Source: Pelosinus propionicus DSM 13327
GTDB lineage: Bacteria > Bacillota > Negativicutes > DSM-13327
Assembly: GCF_900114615.1 (NCBI RefSeq)
Contig: NZ_FOTS01000022.1
Span: 1 to 64,000 of the forward strand
Length of the DNA stretch: 64,000 bases
Reading direction: 5' to 3'
Position 1 is the first letter of the stretch. Every line of letters begins with the position of its first letter. Under the pieces are notes generated by a model that was given only the letters and a program-made list of their open reading frames with translations, did not search any database and was not told where the DNA came from. Shown here one piece after another: positions 16,352 through 26,497 of this stretch. The position numbers and the translations under genes were made by a program.

Positions 16352-18160
16352 TTACTTTTCGTTTTTTCCTGCTGTCAGCCAAGTATATAACCCTTCTCCA
16401 GCAGTGACTCCGGGTCTTGGAACCCAATTTTTCTTTTCTAGCCATTTACGAATACTTCCCTCTCCATCTGGCTTTATCAGCAGAACTTTTGGCCCAACCA
16501 AACCAATGATCCAATTTGATAATTTACCTTGAGCAAGAATCTCCGTTGCCATTTCAGGAGTATCACAAGCCAATATCATCGCTCTGGAAAACAAAGTTTT
16601 ATCATAAGCAGCAGCCCACTGCTGCAGCGTGCATAGCACATTTTCCGCAGGAGGAACTTTACTATGATCAGCAATCAGCGCAAATAAATCATCAACTGAA
16701 GCTCCTCCCTTTAACGCACGAAGTACACTGTTGCGAGTAAATCCTCCTTGGTAAACATAATCTTGCACCTGAGTTTCAGCAAAGACCGATAACATCCACA
16801 CTACGTAAGGACTTACATTCTTGGGGACAAAAAAGGAAAGATCCGGCTGAATGATCAACTGCTGCTCTAGCTCAACAGGTAAAACTTGCCGAAAATTATC
16901 AAATAAGAGTGCAAAGATCTCTTCTGTATTTTTATGATATAGATCAATTTTAATCATTTGACTTATAGCCTTACCTGCATCTTTCCCCTCAGCCAGCCAC
17001 TGGGACAAGGCCAATCCCAAAGGAGTCAACCGCCAAAAATTTCGTGGCATTTCCTCTTCTGTAAGCCATTGGGTTGGTAATTCGACTGTAGTCTTCTCGA
17101 ATAATCCACAATACATAAGCGGCTCCAATACCACTGCCTCTAACCACTCTTCACTGCTAAAAGGATCTTTGGCATGAAAAAGCACGGAAGATTCATCTAG
17201 AATACTTTTCATCATTAAAGACGCTCCAGTTAACCACGTTCCTTTTACTTGTGCTGCATATTTTAATAAATTAGCAATAAAAGGCAGGCTTCCGCCCTTA
17301 TGATATTGAATGCGGGAAATTTGCCAGCTCAAAATGTAGAGTAAACGATGGGGTGATGGTGAAAATATAAAATCATCCCATTTCTCTCCATTTAATTGAT
17401 AATAGCAGCAGTCACCTTTATCAACTACAATCTTTAAGGCTCCTATTTCTTGTAAAATCCCTAAAAGCATACGTGTCATATTGGTATATAAATTTTCATC
17501 AGCGGCTTCTTCCCATCCATCAGCTGCTGCAGGACTCAAACGTGACATTAAACGACGCAATACGGATTTTGCCATAAATTTCTTTACAGTAAGTTTTGGT
17601 TTTTCTACATACAAAAATGCGGATAGCTCAATCAAATCCGTAAGAGACTGTCCTCCACTATCAATTGCAGAATGCGTGGCCGGAAGCTGCGCTTCTAAAA
17701 AATAATAAAATGCTGACATTTTATCTAGTGTTTTCTTAAAATCGGGTATTACCAATAATGACTGAGGCATCTGCCCTTCTAACAGCCACCCCTTCTGCAG
17801 CAAATCAGTTACCGCAGCATCAATTAATTTCGCGGGTACCGTTAAAAGATATTTTTCATATACTTGATCCATCGCTACTGGCTTACCAGCAAATTCACAT
17901 AAAAAAGCTATAATATTTTGCTCTTCTTCTCTCAAATCATGATATACACTCGCAAATCGTGGGATATGGAAGATAGCCTCACGTAGCAAATTAGGAACAT
18001 TACCCACCCAGCCACTTACATCAAATAGCCAGCACATTTTATTTAAGGCTGTTTTATTTAATGCATAAATTTCTTCTAAGGTATATGCATGATCCAAACG
18101 TAAGGATAATTTCTTATTTGGCAAAATTCCCCATTCCTTCCCTTGCCAATGTTTCATCAA
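16352..18160 (-). CDS. helicase-associated partner of XPB helicase
   Basis: The protein is about 602 residues and lacks Walker motifs. The region around residues 400-600 (LIIQPDLSFFVPKNVSPYVVWML, VPRPGVTAGEGLY) matches the Helicase_C_3 / XPB-Ssl2 N-terminal-like domain that accompanies bacterial XPB proteins. Its 5' end overlaps the helicase gene by 47 bases, so the two are translationally coupled and likely act together on DNA damage or unwinding. Function is inferred from this pairing. The start ATG at 18160 is supported by the overlap but its ribosome site is weak. Confidence 0.7.
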   Translation of the reverse strand: MMKHWQGKEWGILPNKKLSLRLDHAYTLEEIYALNKTALNKMCWLFDVSGWVGNVPNLLREAIFHIPRFASVYHDLREEEQNIIAFLCEFAGKPVAMDQVYEKYLLTVPAKLIDAAVTDLLQKGWLLEGQMPQSLLVIPDFKKTLDKMSAFYYFLEAQLPATHSAIDSGGQSLTDLIELSAFLYVEKPKLTVKKFMAKSVLRRLMSRLSPAAADGWEEAADENLYTNMTRMLLGILQEIGALKIVVDKGDCCYYQLNGEKWDDFIFSPSPHRLLYILSWQISRIQYHKGGSLPFIANLLKYAAQVKGTWLTGASLMMKSILDESSVLFHAKDPFSSEEWLEAVVLEPLMYCGLFEKTTVELPTQWLTEEEMPRNFWRLTPLGLALSQWLAEGKDAGKAISQMIKIDLYHKNTEEIFALLFDNFRQVLPVELEQQLIIQPDLSFFVPKNVSPYVVWMLSVFAETQVQDYVYQGGFTRNSVLRALKGGASVDDLFALIADHSKVPPAENVLCTLQQWAAAYDKTLFSRAMILACDTPEMATEILAQGKLSNWIIGLVGPKVLLIKPDGEGSIRKWLEKKNWVPRPGVTAGEGLYTWLTAGKNEK

Positions 18161-19868
18161 AATCCAGAATTTGATATTGGTACCCCTGCTCTGTTAAAAA
18201 TAATTGACGATGGTGAGCAAATTCCTGCTCGCGAGAATCCTTGGAAACTACACTATAAAAATAAGCTGACCGTCCGTCATCTTTAGGCCGTAAGATTCTG
18301 CCCAAGCGCTGAGCCTCTTCCTGGCGAGAGCCAAAGGCTCCGGAAACCTGTACACCTACTGCTGCATCAGGCAGATCAATGGCAAAATTAGCCACTTTAG
18401 ATACAATTAGTACTGGAATTTTTCGACTACGAAATGCTTGATATAACTCATCTCGTTTTACACTTGCCATCTTACCAGTGATAAGAGGAAATCCAAAATA
18501 GTCTGCAATAGCTTCTAACTGCTTTATATATTGACCAATAATCAATATACCTTCTCCAGCATGTTTATGCAAAATATATTCAATAGCCTTTAGCTTATCA
18601 ACATTCTCTGCTTCCATACGATAAGCGATTCGCTCTGGTACTTGGGCACACTCCATGCGCAGGGAAAAATCCATGGGCACGCGTACTTCTGTACAAACCG
18701 CTGTAGCAATCCAGCCAGCACTCTCCATTTCAATCCATGGAACATCAAGCTTTTTGGGACCAATCAAAGTAAAGACATCCGCTTCCTTTCCATCTTCTCT
18801 CACCAAGGTAGCCGTTAAACCTAACCTGCGCTTTGCCTGTAATTCAGCTGTAACTTGAAAAACAGGCGCTGGCAGCGTATGTACTTCATCATAAATAACC
18901 AATCCCCAAGCCCGGGCATTAAAAATTTCAAAATGAGGGAAGGGACCGTTTTTAACAGGCCGATAGGTTACCATTTGATACGTAGTAACTGTTACGGGAC
19001 AGATATCTTTTCGGTCTCCTGAATATTCACCAACTACTTCTGACGGCAAATCTGTTTTCTCTACAATTTCTCTCATCCATTGATGTACAGCACTAGTTGA
19101 GGTTGTCAATATCAGCGTATTCATGCCGATTTTTTCCATTGCCCCGATGCCGATTATTGTTTTACCTGCACCGCAGGGTAAAACCAAGACCCCTGATCCA
19201 CCCGTCTCTCGACCGCTATCATAAAAAAGCTCAACAGCCTGCCTCTGATAATCCCGTAAGGCAAATTCCCGTCCAGCTAAATCTTTCTGGCGTAACGTTA
19301 TTGCTAATTCTTCACCATCAACATAACCAGCTAGATCCTCAACAGGATAGCCTATTTTTACTAAAAGCTGCTTTATAATCCCCCTTTTCCCTGCGGGAAT
19401 AACCAAGGTATGTTCATCTAATTTTGCTGTAAAGATAGTCTTAGTCTCTTTGTGTCCAGCAATGGTCATAATCGTAGGAATATCCTGAGAGTATAGATAC
19501 AAAAACTCTCCAGGCACAGCAAGTTTATCAGCTTCATGTTCTGCTATCATTGGCGGGTATGACATTAGTTTAACCAGGCCATAACGACTCATGTAGCCTT
19601 CAATATCACGGCAGACATTATTAGGCAGAGGAAACTTCACATAGGCTAGTAAAAATTCAAGCACCTGAGCCGCAGTCTGGCCTGTGGCTGCAGCATTCCA
19701 TAAAGATAGAGGAGTAATACGATATGTATGGATATGTTCAGGGCTCTTCTCTAAATCTGCAAATGCAGACAATCCGCTGCGCACGATTTCAAAATCAGGG
19801 TGATACGCTTCTAGCAACACTGAGAAATCGCCTTGAACAATCATTGGATTCGCTGGATTATATGCCAC
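18114..19868 (-). CDS. XPB/Ssl2-type DNA repair helicase
   Basis: The protein is 584 residues, an SF2 3'-5' DNA helicase. After an N-terminal damage-recognition-like part, motif I is PCGAGKTI (about 232-239), motif II is DEVH, motif III is LTATLVRED with the RED triad that marks XPB proteins, and motif VI is QEEAQRLGRILRP. In eukaryotes and archaea XPB opens DNA in repair and transcription; bacterial copies are less understood. GGAGG precedes a GTG start. It heads a two-gene unit with the helicase-associated protein. Confidence 0.9.
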   Translation of the reverse strand: MAYNPANPMIVQGDFSVLLEAYHPDFEIVRSGLSAFADLEKSPEHIHTYRITPLSLWNAAATGQTAAQVLEFLLAYVKFPLPNNVCRDIEGYMSRYGLVKLMSYPPMIAEHEADKLAVPGEFLYLYSQDIPTIMTIAGHKETKTIFTAKLDEHTLVIPAGKRGIIKQLLVKIGYPVEDLAGYVDGEELAITLRQKDLAGREFALRDYQRQAVELFYDSGRETGGSGVLVLPCGAGKTIIGIGAMEKIGMNTLILTTSTSAVHQWMREIVEKTDLPSEVVGEYSGDRKDICPVTVTTYQMVTYRPVKNGPFPHFEIFNARAWGLVIYDEVHTLPAPVFQVTAELQAKRRLGLTATLVREDGKEADVFTLIGPKKLDVPWIEMESAGWIATAVCTEVRVPMDFSLRMECAQVPERIAYRMEAENVDKLKAIEYILHKHAGEGILIIGQYIKQLEAIADYFGFPLITGKMASVKRDELYQAFRSRKIPVLIVSKVANFAIDLPDAAVGVQVSGAFGSRQEEAQRLGRILRPKDDGRSAYFYSVVSKDSREQEFAHHRQLFLTEQGYQYQILDFDETLAREGMGNFAK

Positions 19869-19987
19869 TTTTACCTCCTAATAGTACATGCTGTGTAATG
19901 ACCTTTAATCACATGCTATATCTTTATATTGTACGATGCCGAAAAGGATTCGTCAAAAAATAAAGAAGAATAGATTCTATACTGTTA

Positions 19988-20031
19988 TTGTGACAAGCAT
20001 CACAGTATCTATACATATTCTACTCTATACT
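19988..20031 (+). promoter_or_regulatory. CRP/FNR-family (HcpR-like) site and -10 box of the hemerythrin gene
   Basis: TTGTGA-N6-TCACAG (19988-20005) matches the CRP-superfamily palindrome in 11 of 12 positions of TTGTGA-N6-TCACAA. TATACT at 20026-20031 fits a -10 box. With a start site about seven bases beyond it, the palindrome centre falls at -41.5, the class II activator position. HcpR, a nitrosative-stress regulator of anaerobes, uses this pattern; CRP itself is also possible. Confidence 0.65.
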
Positions 20032-20071
20032 TACTATATAAGAACTAAAAAAATGATGTGGAGGATGAATC

Positions 20072-20485
20072 ATGATTGATACAGGGAATCTAGAAAGACA
20101 GCATCAAGATTTTTTTGCTTTGATGGATAAAATATCCATACATAAATCAGAAGGGCAGGTAAAAGCTCATGCATCAGCTATTGCACTGCTGTTAAATCAA
20201 TTATCAGGAAAGCTTAAAATTCATGCAATAAGTGAAGATAAGTTTTTATATCCTTCTTTAATGAATCACAGTAACAGTAGCGTCAAAACGATCAGCCAAA
20301 ATTTTTACGCAGAAATGGGTGGTTTAGCTCAAGTATTCGAAGAATTTAAAAGCAACTTTGCCACTACAAATAAAATTTCTGCTAATCCGGCTGCCTTTCT
20401 TAGTGAATCACAAAAAGTCTTCACAGCCCTTCAAAGACGCGTGAATAAAGAAAATACAGAACTCTATCCTTTAGCAGCACTGTAA
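20072..20485 (+). CDS. hemerythrin-domain protein
   Basis: The product is 137 residues, one four-helix hemerythrin domain. Likely iron ligands are H11 (ERQHQDF), H51 (KIHAISEDKFLYP) with the nearby Glu, and later carboxylates in NKENTELYPL. Such proteins bind O2 or NO through a di-iron site, or repair iron centres. The C-terminal histidine pattern is less complete than in classic hemerythrins, so it may be closer to RIC/YtfE-like HHE proteins. GGAGG supports the start. The CRP/HcpR-type site upstream suggests a role in NO or redox stress. Confidence 0.75.
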   Translation: MIDTGNLERQHQDFFALMDKISIHKSEGQVKAHASAIALLLNQLSGKLKIHAISEDKFLYPSLMNHSNSSVKTISQNFYAEMGGLAQVFEEFKSNFATTNKISANPAAFLSESQKVFTALQRRVNKENTELYPLAAL

Positions 20486-20507
20486 AGAGCAGCGAATAGA
20501 ATGAGAA

Positions 20508-20543
20508 GGCATTGCTTTTATCTTAAAAGCAATGCCTGTTTTA
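20508..20543 (+). terminator. terminator of the hemerythrin gene
   Basis: GGCATTGCTTTTA and TAAAAGCAATGCC form a stem with almost no loop, followed by TGTTTTATT on the plus strand. It lies 23 bases after the stop. Confidence 0.85.
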
Positions 20544-20553
20544 TTCAATCTCA

Positions 20554-21849
20554 TTATGGATTTTGATTTTGCAATAGATCCTCATCCGGATTTGATTCAC
20601 CTATTTCATTTAGCTCCTGAAAAAACTTTTTCTCATCTAATTCATTTTCCCATTTTGCAACAATAACGGTAGCAACTCCATTACCAATTAGATTCGTTAC
20701 TGCTCTTGCTTGTGACATAAAGCGATCAATGCCAAATATTAAAGCCAATCCGGCTACAGGAATACTTGGTATTGCTGATAAGGTTGCAGCAAGTACAATA
20801 AAGCCACTTCCTGTTACTCCAGAGGCTCCTTTCGAAGTCAGCAGCAGTACCGCAAGAATTGTCAGCTGCTGCACGATGGTTAAATCCGTATTAGTAGCCT
20901 GGGCTACGAAAATAGCTGACATTGTAAGATAGATAGAAGTACCGTCAAGGTTAAAAGAATACCCTGTTGGAATCACGAGACCAACGACGGATTTTGAGCA
21001 TCCGAGCTTTTCTAACTTATTAATCATGCGAGGCAGTACACTTTCAGAAGATGCAGTCCCCAGTACAATCAAGAATTCTTCTTTTATATAGGAAATGAAT
21101 TTCATAATATTAAATCCCGCCCACCTTGCAATCAAGCCAATGACCACAAAGACAAAGACAGTACAGGTAGCATAAAAGCAAACTAACAGCTTACCAAGGG
21201 GTATTAAAGAAGCAATGCCGTATTTACCAATCGTAAAAGCCATCGCACCAAAAGTACCAATGGGAGCCAGCTTCATAATAAAATCTACAATTCCAAACAA
21301 TGCATGAGAAACTTCTGTAATAACACCAAACAATTTAGTTTCTCTGCCTCCCATGGCTGACAATGCGCCACCAAACATAACAGAGAATAGCAGCACCTGT
21401 AAAATATCCCCCTTGGCAAACGCATCAACTACGGTTGAAGGAATAATATTCATAATAAAATCCGCTGTGCTATGAGCCTTGGCTGCTGTAGTATAAGCAG
21501 AGATCGACCCTGTATCTAACGTTTTGACATCAACATTCATGCCTACCCCTGGCTCAAACCAATTTACCACAAATAATCCCATAATCAAAGCAAAGATTGT
21601 AACAACTTCAAAGTAAATCAATGCTTTTGCTCCCACCCTGCCAACTTTTTTCATATCATCCATACCAGCAATGCCAGTTACTATTGTACAGAAGATAATT
21701 GGAGCAATAATCATTTTAATCAATTTTATAAATCCATCACCGAGGGGCTTCATGCTCTCACCAAATCCAGGATAAAAATGTCCTAAGGCAATCCCACAAA
21801 CGATGGAAAAAAATACTTGAAAATGAAGCGACGTACAAAATTTTTTCAT
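20554..21849 (-). CDS. dctA: DctA-type C4-dicarboxylate:cation symporter
   Basis: The protein is 431 residues of the DAACS family. It imports succinate, fumarate or malate with protons or sodium. [25 protein letters not shown] (about 33-57), the hairpin-1 serine-rich loop [13 protein letters not shown] (about 276-288), and [14 protein letters not shown] (about 308-321) with the family's NLDG motif are present. GAGGA lies eight bases before ATG 21849. An FNR-like site lies 173 bp upstream. Confidence 0.92.
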   Translation of the reverse strand: MKKFCTSLHFQVFFSIVCGIALGHFYPGFGESMKPLGDGFIKLIKMIIAPIIFCTIVTGIAGMDDMKKVGRVGAKALIYFEVVTIFALIMGLFVVNWFEPGVGMNVDVKTLDTGSISAYTTAAKAHSTADFIMNIIPSTVVDAFAKGDILQVLLFSVMFGGALSAMGGRETKLFGVITEVSHALFGIVDFIMKLAPIGTFGAMAFTIGKYGIASLIPLGKLLVCFYATCTVFVFVVIGLIARWAGFNIMKFISYIKEEFLIVLGTASSESVLPRMINKLEKLGCSKSVVGLVIPTGYSFNLDGTSIYLTMSAIFVAQATNTDLTIVQQLTILAVLLLTSKGASGVTGSGFIVLAATLSAIPSIPVAGLALIFGIDRFMSQARAVTNLIGNGVATVIVAKWENELDEKKFFQELNEIGESNPDEDLLQNQNP

Positions 21850-22021
21850 TTCATGCTTCCTCTCTTTAAGATTTTTATATGCAAACTAATTTTTACCTCA
21901 AACCAAGAAATCAATTAGTTTCTATAAACAATAATCCTACCACTCATAAAGTACTATATTAACATATCATAAATTTTAAAAAAGACAACAATTTAACTGT
22001 GAAAATACAAAATACATAATC

Positions 22022-22035
22022 TTGATATGTATCGA
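22022..22035 (-). promoter_or_regulatory. FNR-like palindrome upstream of dctA
   Basis: TTGATATGTATCGA matches TTGAT-N4-ATCAA in nine of ten positions. It lies in the 400-base gap between dctA and the phosphoesterase gene. No clear promoter could be placed beside it, so the call is tentative. Confidence 0.3.
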
Positions 22036-22062
22036 TTCCTATAATGTACACTATGTGCCAAC

Positions 22063-22104
22063 AAAAAAGGGAAACCACTAGCTTTTGCTCTTTCTAGGGC
22101 TTCT
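22063..22104 (-). terminator. probable terminator of the metallophosphoesterase gene
   Basis: On the minus strand GAAGCCCTAG pairs imperfectly with CTAGTGGTTTC and runs into CCCTTTTTTG. It lies about 145 bases past the phosphoesterase stop. Confidence 0.55.
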
Positions 22105-22249
22105 CATCTTCCTCACAATCTTTCAACTTTATTTGGTTATTATCAATGAAATTATTCCTGAATGCTAATACTATGCGAACAATATAACAATTCCTGATCT
22201 CTAGCTTAAATTATACCAGCACTTTTACCATAAGGAAAAAATACCTAGC

Positions 22250-23437
22250 CTATTCTTGATCCTTAATCATTAAAGTAAATACACTAATTTCAGGCGGACA
22301 CCCCAGTCGAAAAGGTATCCACTGTCCCGTTCCTGGACTAACATATCCATATGAATCACCTTCCTGATAAAGACCACGCATATAATGGTAACTAACCGGC
22401 AATAATGACTTTCCTAAAATATTAACTTGCCCTCCATGAGTATGTCCTGATAATGTAAGAGGTATTTGTGATGAAAATGCATTAAACAGAAAGTCGGGAT
22501 GATGTGCCAATAATATTTTAAAGGAATCTTCAGGTATATTTCTTTCAGCTTTTTCCATAAATTGCTGTCGCGTACGTTCCTTTTCTCCACTATCTTTAGG
22601 CCAAGGATAATCAACTCCTACTATATAGATGAGTGCTTCTCCTACCCGAACTGGAATATTACTATTCTTCAGGACTTGAATTGGACTATTATGCAGAGCC
22701 TTGCTAATTCGATTAATATCTCGAAAATATTCATGATTACCCCAACAAAAATAGACACCATATGGTATTAAAGAACAGAATTCGCTAAGTTTTATGATTG
22801 CTGTGTCAAGTAGATTCAAGTCATCAATTAGATCTCCTGTTATCACTACCATGCTGGGTTTTTCTTTTACAACCAGTTGCAATACTTCGTCCAATCGTTC
22901 CAAGCTAAAAAAAGGTCCTAAATGGGTATCACTGATTTGTGCTATTTTAAACCCTGCCAATTCTTGAGAAAGTTCTTCAAAAGGCAGCGCTACACGCTTG
23001 ACCACCATTTCCTTTTCTGCTGAATATACGCCTTTAGCACTTACTCCTAAGGATAGTACTGGAGCAGCATAAAGCATACTTTGTAAAAAAGTGCGGCGAC
23101 TAACGTCCATCTTACCAGTTTCTTTTTTTATATTTGTAAGATCTATCAGCCTTCTTATAGCAAATAATCCAGGAAAAAAACAAAGTAAAATAACTCCGCT
23201 GATGATCCAAATATAAGCAAAATCTACAGCTGGGGCTATCCATCGATAGAAAAAAGCAGCATCTGGCTGGAACCACCAATTATAGTTAATAAAAAACCAA
23301 GCCATTCCCGTTATAAACCAATATATATGATTTTTACTAGAAAAATTACCATTAAGAAACCACTGCGTTAACAATCGCCAATTAATCCAAAAGATGGCTA
23401 GCACAACGACGATTAATATAACATACATGATTAACAT
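22250..23437 (-). CDS. membrane-anchored metallophosphoesterase with internal Tat-type signal
   Basis: The protein is 395 residues. Two or three membrane segments (about 3-20, 39-55, 71-94) are followed by SRRTFLQSMLYAAPVLSLG (about 113-131), a twin-arginine-like motif with a hydrophobic run. A YkuE/YaeI-type calcineurin-like domain follows: DTHLG (about 170), GDLIDD, GNHE, AHHP and GHTHGG, all two-metal ligands. Relatives act on lipids such as UDP-diacylglucosamine or remove phosphate outside the membrane. The internal Tat motif suggests the catalytic domain is external. GGAGG precedes the ATG. Confidence 0.85.
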   Translation of the reverse strand: MLIMYVILIVVVLAIFWINWRLLTQWFLNGNFSSKNHIYWFITGMAWFFINYNWWFQPDAAFFYRWIAPAVDFAYIWIISGVILLCFFPGLFAIRRLIDLTNIKKETGKMDVSRRTFLQSMLYAAPVLSLGVSAKGVYSAEKEMVVKRVALPFEELSQELAGFKIAQISDTHLGPFFSLERLDEVLQLVVKEKPSMVVITGDLIDDLNLLDTAIIKLSEFCSLIPYGVYFCWGNHEYFRDINRISKALHNSPIQVLKNSNIPVRVGEALIYIVGVDYPWPKDSGEKERTRQQFMEKAERNIPEDSFKILLAHHPDFLFNAFSSQIPLTLSGHTHGGQVNILGKSLLPVSYHYMRGLYQEGDSYGYVSPGTGQWIPFRLGCPPEISVFTLMIKDQE

Positions 23438-23533
23438 TCATGATCCTCCAACTCTATATTTATATCTTCTAAAGACATTATTTCCGTCATGGCTTCTTTC
23501 TTATCCTATGATTCTATACAGGCGTTAGAAAAA

Positions 23534-23576
23534 TAGTAAAAAGACCTTGTCAGTTTTTTATCATCGACAAGATCTT
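23534..23576 (-). terminator. terminator of the first chemoreceptor gene
   Basis: AAGACCTTGTC (23541-23551) and GACAAGATCTT (23566-23576) pair with one mismatch. The minus-strand copy continues as TCTTTTTAC, 38 bases past the stop. Confidence 0.85.
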
Positions 23577-23613
23577 CTTACTATTCTCTTTCATTAACCA
23601 GTCTTGCCATTCT

Positions 23614-25344
23614 TTATAATTTAAACTTCTCCACAGAAGTTCTTAATTGATGTGCCATAGCGCTTGTTTCCTCCGCACTAGCTGCTACCGTCTGCATGGC
23701 TGCTGACTGCTGTTCAGAAGAAGCTGCAATTTCTTCGCCATGAGCTGCAACACTTTCTATCATCGTTGCAAGACCATTAATTAATTTTACAATCTGCTCG
23801 GAACTAGCAACTTCCGAGGAAGTTACCTCTCCAATATCTTTGGTTTCTGTTACTGTTTGCTTCACAGCCTGCAAAATACTATCTAAAGCGCCTCCTGCTT
23901 CATTAACTGTAAAAACACCAGAATCTACCTCAACAGCATTTTGAGCCATAGCTGTCACTGCAAGGTTTGTTTTTTCAGTGACCATCTTCACTAAGGAAGT
24001 TATCTCTTGAGCACCTTGATCGGATTGTTCCGCCAATTTACGTACTTCTTCGGCAACAACAGCAAATCCCCGTCCATGTTCACCCGCTCGGGCAGCTTCA
24101 ATCGCCGCGTTAAGAGCCAAAAGATTGGTCTGTTTTGCTAAGTTGGTAATGGTATTTGTAATTTGTGAAATTTGTTGTGAATAGGTATTCAGTTCTTCAA
24201 TGACTTGACTGGAATTCTGCGTTTGCTCTTTAATATTGTCCATTTTTGTCACTGATTCAGTAACTCTTTTACGCCCTTCTTCTGCTGCATGCAATGTATT
24301 TTCGGAGTTTGTAATAGTATTTTCTGATTTTGATTTTGCAATTTGAATAAGACTGGACAGCTCTACTAGTGCTTGAGATGCTTCCAACATGGATTGATTG
24401 CCTAAATCTGCTTCTTGCGCTAGGTGCTGCATATTCTTGGATACATCTTCACTAGAAGAAGTTACCTCCTCCGTGGACGTCGCCATTTCCTCTGATGCAC
24501 TCGCTAATTGCCCTGATGCAGATCGAATATTCGTAATCATCTCCACGAAGTTTTTATGCATTTCTTGCAGAGAAGCTGACAACTCACCAATTTCATCTGA
24601 ACTGGTAACTTCAACTTGTTTACGCAAATCACCATTTGCATATTGATGCGCAATTTCAGTGAGTTTGACGACAGGTCTGCGAATCATATTTGTTAAAGTG
24701 ATTGCAATGATGATGCCTAACACTAGCACCACAAAACTAATGACTCCTGAAGTGATAATTACAGTATTATTCGAACTTATGCTTTCTTTTATCGAATGAT
24801 TTGCCACTTCAACGTTGCTTTGAGCAAAACCGTCTAACGCCTCTTCAATAGCCTGAGATTGAGATGCTATCCTCTTGGCAAAGTCAGCTAATTTGACTTT
24901 GGCTTCTTGTGCTTTAGTATAATCACCTGCTGCAACCAGTCGATTATACTCTTTTGCAAGTGGCACAAACTCTGCCATGATTGTATTTTTATACTTCACC
25001 GTTTCATCAATTACGGCTTGAAATTCCTGTTTTTTTTCAGGTCTGGCAAGTGCTAAAAAATCATTCTCTAGCTGTATAACCTTTTCAAAATCACCATTGA
25101 TTCGATTTAAATATACTTCACTTCCATAGGCGGCATACGCACGAAGATCCGATACAGTAATCTTGTATTGAATTGCAATATCATCTGCAATCGCCATGCG
25201 GACATTTGCCTGCTTGATATTTTCCAAATCATTTTTTGCATGATTTAATGAAATAAATGAATTAACTGCCATAATAAAGATCAAGACAATTATAATTGCG
25301 AAGCTAACAGCAATTTTTGCGCCTATCTTTAAATTTATTTTCAT
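23614..25344 (-). CDS. methyl-accepting chemotaxis protein (4HB-type sensor)
   Basis: The product is about 576 residues. The first membrane helix is at about 10-30. A periplasmic all-helical bundle (about 31-180) is typical of 4HB/HBM sensor domains for small ligands. The second helix is at about 190-212, then HAMP ([19 protein letters not shown]). The cytoplasmic signalling tip reads [29 protein letters not shown] in part, with flanking Glu/Gln methylation-type helices. It couples through CheA/CheW to flagella. AGGTGA favours the ATG at 25344 (MKINLKIG). No che gene lies nearby. Confidence 0.9.
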   Translation of the reverse strand: MKINLKIGAKIAVSFAIIIVLIFIMAVNSFISLNHAKNDLENIKQANVRMAIADDIAIQYKITVSDLRAYAAYGSEVYLNRINGDFEKVIQLENDFLALARPEKKQEFQAVIDETVKYKNTIMAEFVPLAKEYNRLVAAGDYTKAQEAKVKLADFAKRIASQSQAIEEALDGFAQSNVEVANHSIKESISSNNTVIITSGVISFVVLVLGIIIAITLTNMIRRPVVKLTEIAHQYANGDLRKQVEVTSSDEIGELSASLQEMHKNFVEMITNIRSASGQLASASEEMATSTEEVTSSSEDVSKNMQHLAQEADLGNQSMLEASQALVELSSLIQIAKSKSENTITNSENTLHAAEEGRKRVTESVTKMDNIKEQTQNSSQVIEELNTYSQQISQITNTITNLAKQTNLLALNAAIEAARAGEHGRGFAVVAEEVRKLAEQSDQGAQEITSLVKMVTEKTNLAVTAMAQNAVEVDSGVFTVNEAGGALDSILQAVKQTVTETKDIGEVTSSEVASSEQIVKLINGLATMIESVAAHGEEIAASSEQQSAAMQTVAASAEETSAMAHQLRTSVEKFKL

Positions 25345-25429
25345 TTTAAACTCATCACCTTTGATCATTATTTTTCCAACTATGAAAAGATTTGACCAAT
25401 CTTGAAATAGTCATTTTATAAAAACTCTT

Positions 25430-26482
25430 TTAGCGGATTAAAATTCCCACACCTGAAGCATCATCATTACACTCACCGCTGTTAATAATCTTTTTAGACA
25501 GTTCATGAATACTCCAGAAATCAAGTTCATGATCCATAGGCTGTACGATTCTCTCGAACAATCCATCTGTTAAAAAAAGAAAACTTTCACCAGATGTAAA
25601 ATGATAACTGCCTTGATCATAGACCTCATCTTCATTAATACCTAAGAAAAGTCCAGGTGTTTTAACAATCTGCGGCCCTTGCTCTTTTAAGATGATAAAA
25701 TGATTAATTCCTCCCGCTGCATAGGTGAGAGTATTGCATCTAAAATCAAACTCAAATAAAAATACACCAGCGAATTGTCCTCCTTTAAAGAAGGGCATCA
25801 CTTCTTTATTTATCCATGCCAACCTATCACTTATCGTAATATTCTTCTTAATCGCTTTTAAAAAAAGATATTTTAGAATACTCGTTTGCAGTGCTGCTGC
25901 GACACTATGTCCCATAACATCAATCATAATGCCAAACAACAATTGGGACTTTTCCTCATATACAAAATCATATAAGTCCCCACTAACATAATGATGAGGC
26001 TGATAAACTGATCGAATACGAAATAATTCATTTTCTAAATCCCGTGGCAGCATTCTATGTTGCACTTTACCAGCAATTTGAATTTCTTCTCGCATTTTCC
26101 CATCAAAAGTCAAGTTTCTGACTACTGCAGCAAAAACAGGAGTTCCATGCAGCGTCATATAACGAGCGCTTACTTCAACTTTAAAAATCGTACCATCTTT
26201 TTTAATATGGTTGGTAGTATAAATATACCCTTCTTTATGTGTCTTAGCTAGCTCCATATTTTCTCGCATCGTTTCCATTGAACTGTTTGCGATATCATAG
26301 GCGAAAAAGGTCAAAAATTCTTCTTTGGTATATTGATACAGTTCCAGTGCTTTTTGATTCATAAATAATATTTTTCCATCTTCGAAATCAATTAATAGCA
26401 ATGCATCATTGATCATATTAAACAGTTCAAAACGCTGGCAATAACTACACATGCCGCTAAAGATCCCTTGTGAAACACTCAT
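25430..26482 (-). CDS. PAS-domain PP2C (SpoIIE/RsbU-type) phosphatase
   Basis: The product is 350 residues. An N-terminal PAS domain (about 20-130, LLIDFEDGKILFMNQKALELY) precedes a SpoIIE-type phosphatase (about 140-350). Metal motifs are SGDLYDF, MIDVMGHSVAAAL (the usual DGHG is MGHS here), LTDGLFE and DDASGVGI. Such proteins dephosphorylate a STAS antagonist to free it for partner switching. The STAS gene lies 16 bases upstream in the transcript and the kinase gene before that. The N-terminal CSYC pair might bind metal. GGAG precedes the ATG. Confidence 0.85.
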   Translation of the reverse strand: MSVSQGIFSGMCSYCQRFELFNMINDALLLIDFEDGKILFMNQKALELYQYTKEEFLTFFAYDIANSSMETMRENMELAKTHKEGYIYTTNHIKKDGTIFKVEVSARYMTLHGTPVFAAVVRNLTFDGKMREEIQIAGKVQHRMLPRDLENELFRIRSVYQPHHYVSGDLYDFVYEEKSQLLFGIMIDVMGHSVAAALQTSILKYLFLKAIKKNITISDRLAWINKEVMPFFKGGQFAGVFLFEFDFRCNTLTYAAGGINHFIILKEQGPQIVKTPGLFLGINEDEVYDQGSYHFTSGESFLFLTDGLFERIVQPMDHELDFWSIHELSKKIINSGECNDDASGVGILIR

Positions 26483-26497
26483 CTGCCTAACTCCTTA

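Noticed and set aside
20507-22250. Riboswitch in the long leader regions (dctA, iolG, lctP)
   Set aside because: No recognisable riboswitch core motif was found; the structures seen are simple hairpins or protein-type palindromes.
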